From assembly GCA_905181745.1 (NCBI GenBank), contig CAJIYV010000049.1, positions 1-5,299 of the forward strand: 5,299 bases of DNA, read 5' to 3'. A model generated the notes under the pieces. It did no database searches. It was given only the letters and a program-made list of their open reading frames with translations, and was not told the DNA's origin. A program made the translations under genes and the position numbers. Shown piece by piece: positions 1-5,184 of the stretch. Every line of letters begins with the position of its first letter. The stretch's first letter is position 1. The DNA comes from an uncultured Actinomycetes bacterium (GTDB lineage: Bacteria > Actinomycetota > Actinomycetes > S36-B12).

Positions 1-17
1 CAAAACCTGCTCGCGGC

Positions 18-52
18 ACAACAAAGCCCACCTGAGGAGTTCCCCGGCGGGC
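18..52 (-). terminator. Likely Rho-independent terminator downstream of ssrA
   Basis: Read on the minus strand, GCCCGCC (52-46) pairs with GGTGGGC (32-26). This gives a 7-bp stem with one G-U wobble and a 13-nt loop, followed at once by TTTGTTGT. It lies 43 nt beyond the tmRNA 3' end, where the last transcript of this block should stop. The T-tract is short and interrupted, so efficiency is uncertain. No other hairpin with a T-run was seen downstream of ssrA. Confidence 0.45.
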
Positions 53-94
53 AATTGTCAGCACCTACCAACACCAAATGTTAGCAAGCCTTTG

Positions 95-462
95 TGGAGA
101 TGCCGGGAATCGAACCCGGGTCCGTGCAGGATTTTTCCGTCCTTCTACGTGTGTAGCTGCGCTGTCGCTGTCTCGGCCCCCGCACTATGTGCAGCACTTT
201 GCGGTGGCAGCCCAGTTACTGTTTGGTTTTCCGCCTGTCTCCGTAACCGAGACGATTGGTGAGTCCCCTAGCGACGTCAGACCCCAATTCGAGGACGCAT
301 TGGGCTGACGGCTGATTTATCGGTTACGCAGCGAGTGCGTAAGCGTCAGCAGACTGCTTAGTTTTGGCAGTTATTTGTTTTTAAGGGTGTTTAACGAGAT
401 CACCTTAAATTCTCGACACGCTTCTCCGGTTAAACGACTGAACGTCGAAACCTTTCATCCCC
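95..462 (-). ncRNA. ssrA: Transfer-messenger RNA (tmRNA, 10Sa RNA)
   Basis: tmRNA rescues stalled ribosomes: charged with alanine and bound to SmpB, it enters the A site, supplies a short reading frame and tags the nascent protein for proteolysis. The tRNA-like domain is explicit. The 5' end GGGGATG (462-456) pairs with CATCTCC (102-96), followed by discriminator A at 95. The T-arm stem is 103-107/115-119 with loop TTCGATT. CCA is not encoded; the genome reads CAA after the discriminator. Helix 2 closes with 416-421/147-152. Four H-type pseudoknots can be paired by eye: PK1 (411-415/395-399 and 401-409/380-389, one bulge), PK2 (305-309+299-304 with 276-280+283-288, and 291-296/263-268), PK3 (249-253/237-241 and 243-247/215-219) and PK4 (200-204/180-184 and 192-197/159-164). 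The tag frame is at 324-368. At 368 nt the length is normal for a one-piece bacterial tmRNA. smpB, encoding its protein partner, ends 15 nt upstream. Confidence 0.97.
324..368 (-). other. ssrA: tmRNA tag-peptide reading frame, AKTKQSADAYALAA-stop
   Basis: The frame starts at resume codon GCC (368-366), 11 nt after the 3' side of PK1, and ends at TAA (326-324). It encodes 14 residues, AKTKQSADAYALAA. The YALAA end is the hydrophobic degron recognised by ClpXP-type proteases in bacteria. The alanine resume codon follows an A-rich stretch ending ATAACT, the usual kind of resume context. The last seven codons fold into helix 5: TTACGCA (342-336) and TGCGTAA (330-324) pair perfectly around loop CTCGC, so the stop codon lies in the stem. 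The end of the frame and this hairpin agree, so the call is firm. The exact first codon is inferred by analogy. Confidence 0.9.
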
Positions 463-468
463 TATTTA

Positions 469-474
469 CTTATA
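469..474 (-). promoter_or_regulatory. Probable -10 element of the ssrA promoter
   Basis: TATAAG lies between the smpB stop codon and ssrA, with TAAATA separating it from the first G of the mature tmRNA. This gives the ideal 6-nt distance from a -10 hexamer to +1. A -35 box 17-18 nt upstream would fall inside the smpB 3' coding end, and nothing there resembles TTGACA; weak -35 boxes are common in Actinomycetota. If used, transcription would begin at the mature 5' end and need no 5' processing. Read-through from smpB followed by RNase P cleavage is the alternative. Confidence 0.55.
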
Positions 475-477
475 GCC

Positions 478-954
478 CTATTCTAACCCCTTCGACCGTC
501 TTCCTACTAATCGCTGGGTTTCACGCTTGGATTCACGCTCAGCAATTGCTTGCCGCTTGTCATAGCTCTTGCGCCCACGGGCGACGGCAATCTCTACTTT
601 CGCATAGCCGTCTTTGAAGTAAAGAGAAAGTGGAACCAAGGTCACACCGGTGTCTTTGGTGGCTTGTTCAATCCGCTTAATTTCATCCTTGCGCAGTAGA
701 AGCTTGCGGGCTCGCCGTGGTTCGTGATTGGTCCACGTGCCCATGGAATACTGCGGAATGTGAATCTGACGCAGCCAAATAGCACCGTTCTCGTACTGAG
801 CGAAACCATCAACCAAACTCGCTCGGCCTTGCCTCAAAGACTTCACTTCAGTGCCGGTGAGGACCAACCCCGCTTCGTAAACGTCCTCGATTGAATAGTC
901 GTAACGAGCCTTTTTATTTTGGGCGATCAACTTTTTGCCGGTTTCACGTGCCAT
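478..954 (-). CDS. smpB: SmpB, tmRNA-binding protein of trans-translation
   Basis: SmpB is a small basic cytoplasmic protein. It binds the tRNA-like domain of tmRNA, mimics the missing anticodon arm and places its C-terminal tail in the empty mRNA channel of a stalled ribosome. The 158 residues match the family's usual size. Family blocks are clear: NKKARYDYSIEDVYEAG near residues 13-29, GTEVKSLR at 34-41 (start of the OB-fold RNA-binding surface), HEPRRARKLLLRK at 77-89, and the basic tail GRKSYDKRQAIAERESKRE at about 127-145, which acts in the decoding centre. The ATG start has a strong ribosome site (GGGAGG, 964-969) 9 nt upstream, and the N-terminus MARETGKKLIAQNKKA is standard. The gene follows the peptidase gene by 66 nt and precedes ssrA, its RNA partner, by 15 nt. 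The last ten residues (LVGRRSKGLE) vary in the family. Confidence 0.97.
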   Translation of the reverse strand: MARETGKKLIAQNKKARYDYSIEDVYEAGLVLTGTEVKSLRQGRASLVDGFAQYENGAIWLRQIHIPQYSMGTWTNHEPRRARKLLLRKDEIKRIEQATKDTGVTLVPLSLYFKDGYAKVEIAVARGRKSYDKRQAIAERESKRETQRLVGRRSKGLE

Positions 955-963
955 TAGCTGCTG

Positions 964-969
964 CCTCCC
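964..969 (-). promoter_or_regulatory. Strong ribosome binding site of smpB
   Basis: GGGAGG lies 9 nt before the smpB ATG and is the best Shine-Dalgarno match in the window. It fixes the smpB start at 954. It contrasts with prfB and the peptidase gene, whose GTG starts have no recognisable site. Confidence 0.8.
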
Positions 970-977
970 ATTCGGGT

Positions 978-1006
978 GTGCTCGGGATCGGGCTCACACC
1001 CAGCAC
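978..1006 (-). other. Intergenic hairpin between the peptidase gene and smpB
   Basis: Bases 978-982 plus 984-986 pair with 999-1006 (GTGCTGGG against CCC-G-AGCAC on the minus strand). This gives eight GC-rich pairs with one bulged base at 983 and a 12-nt loop. It occupies most of the 66-nt gap and ends 8 nt before the smpB ribosome site. No T-run follows on either strand, so it is not a standard terminator. It could be a processing or mRNA-stability element, a Rho-type attenuator, or chance. Confidence 0.4.
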
Positions 1007-1020
1007 CGCATTGGGCACTT

Positions 1021-2301
1021 TCAGCACGGCACCGCTCGCATTGCTGCGCCGTACCACCCCATGGGATCATACGGGGTTCCGTCGAGGCGGGTTTCGAAAT
1101 GCAAATGAGGTCCGGTGGACCAGCCTGTTGAACCGACCTTGCCGACTTCTTCCCCACGGCTGAGGCTCTGACCAACTTTTACGCTGGTCGAAGACAGATG
1201 GGCGTAAAAAGTTGTTAAGCCACCACTATGAACAACGAGCACCGCATTGCCATAAGGCCCTCCGCGCGTGATTGTCGCCACCGAACCTTGATCCGCAGCC
1301 CGCACCTTCGTACCGCTTGGCGCCCCAATATCAATTCCAGTGTGACAGGAATTGTGGCCGTAGATCGGGTGAATGCGCGGTCCCACACCCCCGCCTCGTG
1401 AACGACCCGGCAGCGGCCAGATGAGCGATCCACTCGGTGACCGGGCATTTTGCGGCGCCGCACCCTGGGCGGCAGCCTCCCTCGCGGCCGCAACAGCCTT
1501 ACGTGCAGCCAATTTGAGCTTGCGCTCTTCACGTTTAAGTCGCTCGTAACGGTTCTTGATCTTCCCCTTGTACTTCTTTGCCGACTTAACAGCTTGGCGC
1601 TTGTCCTTACGCAGTTGCACCACGGCTCGTTGCTGTTTCTTAGCTGCTGTGAGTGCTACCCGAGATTTACGCAACTCGCGATCTGCTTGCGCTTGTGCCG
1701 TCGTTGCCTTTTCCGCGAGTGCGGTGAGTTTGACTTCTTGCATTTCTGCGTCGGCACTTGACACCAAAATTACCTGCTCCATGCTTTGCTGCTCGCGACT
1801 GACGTAATTGACAGCCACCATTCGAGCCGTAAAGTCAGCTGGATCTTGCGCAGACATCAAAATGGCGACCTCGTTTAGGGGGCCCTGTTGGTACACGGCT
1901 CGGGCAACATCTTCAATGTCTGCCCTTTGTTTATCCAATTTGCGCTCAAGTCTCGTGAGTGCTCGGGTGCCCAGAATCAGTGAGCTCTTTGCATATTCGG
2001 AGTCAACGCGCGCCGAATCTGCGACAGCAGCAGCTTCTTTTGATTCACGCAAGGCTGCCTTCTTGAGAATTTTGGCCTGCACCAACGAACGGTGGGCCTT
2101 AGCTGCAGCATTGACTGCTTTTTGCAATTTGGTATTAGCTTTACCCAAAGCTTGGGTCGTCGACTTTAGACTTGATTGAACCTGACTCTGCTCACTCTTA
2201 ATTTCACCGAGGTCCGCGGCATGCATGGGTGCAATAAATCCCGCGCTCGCCATGAGGGTGCAGGCAAGTGACACGGCAATACCGGTGCGGGAGGGGACCA
2301 C
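1021..2301 (-). CDS. Secreted coiled-coil M23 (LytM-type) peptidoglycan endopeptidase, likely FtsEX-linked
   Basis: The 426-residue product is an exported murein hydrolase. Residues 1-28 form a signal peptide (R5, hydrophobic core about 8-25, Ala-rich cleavage region MHAA). Residues about 30-275 are almost all charged or Ala-rich helix, a long two-part coiled coil broken by a loop near 138-160 (QQGPLNEV...ADFTARM), followed by a very Lys/Arg-rich stretch at 219-270. A Pro/Ser/Gly linker leads to the M23 domain (about 293-415). All zinc and catalytic positions are present: H320 and D324 in HTGID, H368 in YAH, and H399/H401 in HLHFE. It therefore looks active, unlike degenerate EnvC-type relatives. 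The start is GTG at 2301; an in-frame TAG stands directly upstream, so no longer start exists, and no ribosome site is visible. It lies 59 nt after ftsX. Coiled-coil hydrolases or activators controlled by FtsEX are known elsewhere (EnvC, PcsB, CwlO, RipC), so an FtsX partner role is a fair inference. Specific substrate bond unknown. Confidence 0.92.
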   Translation of the reverse strand: MVPSRTGIAVSLACTLMASAGFIAPMHAADLGEIKSEQSQVQSSLKSTTQALGKANTKLQKAVNAAAKAHRSLVQAKILKKAALRESKEAAAVADSARVDSEYAKSSLILGTRALTRLERKLDKQRADIEDVARAVYQQGPLNEVAILMSAQDPADFTARMVAVNYVSREQQSMEQVILVSSADAEMQEVKLTALAEKATTAQAQADRELRKSRVALTAAKKQQRAVVQLRKDKRQAVKSAKKYKGKIKNRYERLKREERKLKLAARKAVAAAREAAAQGAAPQNARSPSGSLIWPLPGRSRGGGVGPRIHPIYGHNSCHTGIDIGAPSGTKVRAADQGSVATITRGGPYGNAVLVVHSGGLTTFYAHLSSTSVKVGQSLSRGEEVGKVGSTGWSTGPHLHFETRLDGTPYDPMGWYGAAMRAVPC

Positions 2302-2307
2302 CTATGC

Positions 2308-2313
2308 AGGGTA
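2308..2313 (-). promoter_or_regulatory. Possible -10 element for a leaderless peptidase transcript
   Basis: TACCCT fits the TANNNT pattern of actinobacterial -10 boxes and stands exactly 6 nt before the GTG start of the peptidase gene. That would put +1 at the start codon. No Shine-Dalgarno sequence is present to explain initiation otherwise. The TANNNT match is loose and no -35 is evident, so this is weak evidence. Co-transcription from ftsX remains possible. Confidence 0.25.
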
Positions 2314-2360
2314 AACCCAGACGGTCGATTCACTCTGGTGCGGGCTGGCGTGTTGCGCGA

Positions 2361-3269
2361 TTAAACCCTCAAGTACTTCCTGAGAGTCAAGAAGGCGGCG
2401 ATACCGGAAAGCCCGATGCCAACGAGGATCAAGATTGGGGCGATTCCTACCACGGCGTCCCAGCCAACGAATGACGTGAATTGGAACGAAGGGGCGAGAA
2501 CCTGGTCAATAATGACTGATTTGGCGAGCACCAGCCCACCCACAGCCAGGATCGCTCCGATCCCAGCGGAAACTGCAGCCTCCAGCAGGAACGGCAGCTG
2601 AATATAGAGATTGCTCGCACCGACCAGTCGCATGATGCTAGTTTCACGTCGCCTGCTAAACGCGGCCACTCGCATAGTGTTGGCTACGAGAAGCACTGTC
2701 ACAACCAACATGACAACGGCAATAATCAGCGCAATTGCTTGGAGTCCTCCTAACAATTGGAAGAATTTGTCGAGCACCTGCCTTTGATCGTTGACCTGCT
2801 CAATTCCTGGTCGACCCGAGAAAGCGGATGCAACCACGTCGTATTGCGTTGGGTCTGCAAGTTTCACCCGGAAAGATTCAGGTAATGCACTTTCATTGAC
2901 GCTGTCAGCAATTGGTGAGCTGGAAAATTGTTCTTGGAAGCGCACAAAGGCTTCTGCTTGGGATTCGTAATAAATATCTTGAACGAGCGGACGTAACGAC
3001 TCAAGGTCAGCCTCGATTTGATCGCGCTGCCCGGCGGTAACAGCGCCTCCGGCGCACGAAGGAGTGTCGCTCCCCTTGGCACACAAGAAAATAGAAACCT
3101 CAACCTTGTCGTACCAAAAATCCTTCATGGTGTCGACTTGTGCGCGCACTAGCAAGCTCACACCAAAAAGACTCAGCGACACAGCAACGGTGATGATCAC
3201 GGCCAGGGTCATGGTGAGATTGCGGCGAAGTCCATTGCCAACTTCGCTGGCGACAAATTCGGCGCGCAT
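2361..3269 (-). CDS. ftsX: FtsX, membrane subunit of the FtsEX division complex
   Basis: FtsX is the permease-like subunit of an ABC-type complex that transmits ATP hydrolysis by FtsE across the membrane to activate cell-wall hydrolases at the septum; it is not a known transporter. The 302 residues give the family topology: a cytoplasmic N-terminus (EVGNGLRRNLTM), TM1 about 20-42, a large extracytoplasmic domain about 43-172, TM2 about 175-197, the conserved cytoplasmic loop RRRETSIMRLVGAS at 206-219, TM3 about 225-250, TM4 about 272-294 and a short tail. The extracytoplasmic domain holds the only two cysteines, C63 and C72, in a short loop, likely a disulfide. ATG overlaps the ftsE stop by one base (TAATG) and has no strong ribosome site, which points to translational coupling and 1:1 synthesis. 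The secreted M23 peptidase encoded 59 nt downstream is its likely extracytoplasmic client. Confidence 0.97.
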   Translation of the reverse strand: MRAEFVASEVGNGLRRNLTMTLAVIITVAVSLSLFGVSLLVRAQVDTMKDFWYDKVEVSIFLCAKGSDTPSCAGGAVTAGQRDQIEADLESLRPLVQDIYYESQAEAFVRFQEQFSSSPIADSVNESALPESFRVKLADPTQYDVVASAFSGRPGIEQVNDQRQVLDKFFQLLGGLQAIALIIAVVMLVVTVLLVANTMRVAAFSRRRETSIMRLVGASNLYIQLPFLLEAAVSAGIGAILAVGGLVLAKSVIIDQVLAPSFQFTSFVGWDAVVGIAPILILVGIGLSGIAAFLTLRKYLRV

Positions 3270-3958
3270 TAGCGGACGTACCCATACACGCCGCGAGACT
3301 GATCTCGCACCACATGTCCGTTCTCAAGTTCAATAACTCGACGGCGCATCTGGTCAACTATTTGCGCATCATGGGTGGACATGACCACGGTTGTTCCCAT
3401 TCTGTTGATTCGATCGAGCAGTTTCATAATGCCAACAGAGGTTCCAGGATCAAGGTTTCCGGTCGGTTCGTCGGCGATCAGCATTTTGGGTCGGTTAACG
3501 AATGCGCGGGCAATGGCCACTCGCTGCTGCTCACCGCCGGAGAGTTCATCTGGGCGGCGATGCTCTTTGCCTTCGAGCCCCACCACCTCAAGAACTTCAG
3601 GCACTACTTTCTTAATAAGTGCCTTAGGCTTACCAATCACTTCAAGGGCAAAAGCTACGTTTTCAAACACACTCTTATTGGGCAACAACCTGAAGTCTTG
3701 GAACACAGTGCCAATTTCACGACGCAGAGTTGGGATCTTCCAGTTAGAAAGCCGGCTGAGGTCTTTACCTAAAACCCACACATTTCCCGAGGTTGGTCGC
3801 TCTTCGCGGAGCACCAGTCGCAAAAAGGTGGACTTACCGGAACCCGAAGGTCCAACAAGGAATACAAATTCGCCCTTTTCGATCTCAAGGGACACTTCTT
3901 CGAGTGCGGGGTGGGTTTGACTCGCATAAAGCTTGGTCACGGTATCGAACAGGATCAC
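3269..3958 (-). CDS. ftsE: FtsE, ATPase subunit of the FtsEX division complex
   Basis: FtsE is the cytoplasmic ATPase that dimerises on FtsX and couples ATP hydrolysis to septal peptidoglycan hydrolase activation. All ABC motifs are intact in the 229 residues: Walker A GPSGSGKST (36-44), Q-loop Q87 in VFQDFRLLP, signature LSGGEQQR (139-146), Walker B LIADE (160-164, catalytic E164), D-loop GNLD (167-170) and H-loop H196 in STHD. The VFQDFRLLP segment and the short length separate FtsE from LolD/MacB-type relatives, and the ftsX neighbour settles it. The start is GTG at 3958: GGAG stands 9 nt upstream and an in-frame TAA lies further upstream with no ATG between. The start context MILFDTVTKLY is normal for the family. 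A 78-nt gap separates it from prfB. No convincing promoter was seen there, so co-transcription with prfB is possible. Confidence 0.97.
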   Translation of the reverse strand: MILFDTVTKLYASQTHPALEEVSLEIEKGEFVFLVGPSGSGKSTFLRLVLREERPTSGNVWVLGKDLSRLSNWKIPTLRREIGTVFQDFRLLPNKSVFENVAFALEVIGKPKALIKKVVPEVLEVVGLEGKEHRRPDELSGGEQQRVAIARAFVNRPKMLIADEPTGNLDPGTSVGIMKLLDRINRMGTTVVMSTHDAQIVDQMRRRVIELENGHVVRDQSRGVYGYVR

Positions 3959-3967
3959 TGCGCGGTA

Positions 3968-3971
3968 CTCC
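3968..3971 (-). promoter_or_regulatory. Ribosome binding site deciding the ftsE GTG start
   Basis: GGAG lies 9 nt before GTG at 3958. With the in-frame TAA further upstream and no intervening ATG, it supports GTG as the ftsE start. Confidence 0.65.
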
Positions 3972-4036
3972 GTTTCAGTCGGGAAGCCATCAGGTTAACG
4001 AATAGCAGTCTAAGCGGAAAGGGTCGCAAAGGTTGA

Positions 4037-5149
4037 TTACGGCGTGGCCGAATTGGTCTTTCTCCACCGAATTCCGGCTTGTACGAGTTCATCAATTTCC
4101 CCGTCGAGCACTGCCCCGGTATTACCCGTTTCCTCATTGGTCCGCAAATCTTTCACCATTTGGTAGGGGTGCAGGACGTACGAGCGCATCTGGTTGCCCC
4201 ATGAACCACCGGAGTCATCTTTAAGAGCGTTGAGCTTGGCGCGCTCGGCCTGCCGCTGGGTCTCCAATAATTTTGCTTGCAATACCACCATCGCCGTGGC
4301 CCTGTTCTGAAGTTGGGATCTTTCATTTTGACAAGAAACCACGATGCCGGTCGGAATATGGGTCAGTCGCACAGCAGAGTCCGTTGTATTAACACCTTGA
4401 CCGCCAGGGCCACTCGAGCGAAAGACGTCTACCCGCAAATCGTCTTCGGGGATGTCAACACTCTCGGACTGCTCCAAGACGGGAATCACTTCAACGTCAG
4501 CAAATGAGGTTTGACGCCGACTCTGGTTATCAAATGGCGAGATGCGCACTAAACGGTGTGTCCCTTGCTCAACCGAAAGAGTCCCGTAGGCGTAAGGCGC
4601 CTTGACGGCAAATGTTGCAGACTTGATGCCGGCTTCCTCAGCATAAGAGGTGTCGTAGACCTCGTAACTCCAGCCGTGTCGTTCGCAGTAGCGCGTGTAC
4701 ATGCGTAGCAGCATTTCGGCCCAGTCCGCAGCATCCACGCCACCGGCGCCCGATCGGATGGTGATCAGGGCTTCGCGCTCGTCGTATTCTCCTGAAAGAA
4801 GTGTTCGGATCTCAAGTGCCCCCACAACTGCTTCAAGTGTCGTTAGTTCTTTCAGCGCCTCGTCGAGCGACTCTTGGTCGCCGGCGTCCTCCGCCAACTC
4901 AAAAAGGACCGGCAGATCCGCGTCTCTCATCTGGACAGATTCGAATTTACGCAGGTCACCTTGAATCGTGGATAGTTTTGAAGTCACTTTCTGAGCATTT
5001 GCTTGGTCATCCCACAAATTTGGGACAGACGCTTCTGCCTCAAGTGCCGAGATCGATTCCTTCATGCGAGGGATGTCAAGCACAGTGCCGATACTGCTCA
5101 CTTTGACTGCAAGTTCATTCAGTCGCTCTTGAATTTCAAGTGAGGGCAC
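4037..5149 (-). CDS. prfB: Peptide chain release factor 2 (RF2)
   Basis: RF2 recognises UGA and UAA in the ribosomal A site and triggers hydrolysis of peptidyl-tRNA. The 370 residues are full length. The tripeptide SPF at 204-206 is the RF2 stop-codon anticodon (RF1 has PxT). The catalytic GGQ is at 249-251 in SSGPGGQGVNTTDSAVRLTH. Domain 1 is the helical N-terminus (to about 110), and the family block IRSGAGGVDAADWAEML is at 131-147. The frame is continuous: codons 24-25 read CTT GAC where many bacteria have CTT TGA C, so no frameshift is needed. The start is GTG at 5149. An in-frame TAA four codons upstream (5161-5159) rules out extension, and the N-terminal length to D25 matches the family. 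No Shine-Dalgarno sequence precedes it; a TAAAGT at the leaderless distance does. It stands upstream of ftsEX, as usual in Actinomycetota. Confidence 0.97.
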   Translation of the reverse strand: MPSLEIQERLNELAVKVSSIGTVLDIPRMKESISALEAEASVPNLWDDQANAQKVTSKLSTIQGDLRKFESVQMRDADLPVLFELAEDAGDQESLDEALKELTTLEAVVGALEIRTLLSGEYDEREALITIRSGAGGVDAADWAEMLLRMYTRYCERHGWSYEVYDTSYAEEAGIKSATFAVKAPYAYGTLSVEQGTHRLVRISPFDNQSRRQTSFADVEVIPVLEQSESVDIPEDDLRVDVFRSSGPGGQGVNTTDSAVRLTHIPTGIVVSCQNERSQLQNRATAMVVLQAKLLETQRQAERAKLNALKDDSGGSWGNQMRSYVLHPYQMVKDLRTNEETGNTGAVLDGEIDELVQAGIRWRKTNSATP

Positions 5150-5155
5150 ATGCGA

Positions 5156-5161
5156 ACTTTA
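5156..5161 (-). promoter_or_regulatory. Possible -10 element for a leaderless prfB transcript
   Basis: TAAAGT fits TANNNT and lies exactly 6 nt before the prfB GTG, so transcription would begin at or next to the start codon. The absence of any Shine-Dalgarno match supports a leaderless start, a common mode in Actinomycetota. No good -35 is visible 17-18 nt upstream. It overlaps the in-frame TAA (5161-5159) that bounds the gene. Confidence 0.35.
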
Positions 5162-5184
5162 CGAGTCGACTATTGACGCAGGCG

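Noticed and set aside
95..125. tRNA-like T-arm suggesting a separate tRNA gene
   Set aside because: The T-arm and acceptor strand belong to tmRNA: the matching 5' acceptor strand is 360 nt away, with pseudoknots and the tag frame between.
78..308. Plus-strand 76-codon frame at the start of the window
   Set aside because: It lies almost wholly antisense to the tmRNA, whose structure fully explains the sequence.
480..485. TAGAAT as the ssrA -10 box
   Set aside because: It is a good hexamer but lies 17 nt from the mature 5' end and overlaps the smpB stop codon. TATAAG at 469-474 has the right distance. It could still act as a minor upstream promoter.
375..617. Plus-strand open frame across smpB and ssrA
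   Set aside because: It is antisense to the 5' part of tmRNA and the 3' end of smpB. It has no ribosome site or recognisable protein features.
2260..2301. Lipoprotein signal in the peptidase N-terminus (SLAC)
   Set aside because: C14 is too early, the hydrophobic stretch continues beyond it, and the -3 position is Ser rather than Leu/Val/Ile. A normal signal peptide ending near residue 28 fits better.
3375..3920. Plus-strand frame of 181 codons opposite ftsE
   Set aside because: The minus-strand ftsE frame has every ABC ATPase motif. The antisense product is Ser/Arg/Pro rich with no domain, as expected for a shadow.
3959..4036. Promoter for ftsE in the prfB-ftsE gap
   Set aside because: TTGCGA with TATTCG downstream is a poor match and the spacing is 19 nt. 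No convincing promoter or hairpin with T-run was seen.
5149..5151. ATG overlapping the prfB start (ATGTG)
   Set aside because: This ATG is out of frame with RF2 and meets a stop within about ten codons. The in-frame start is GTG at 5149.
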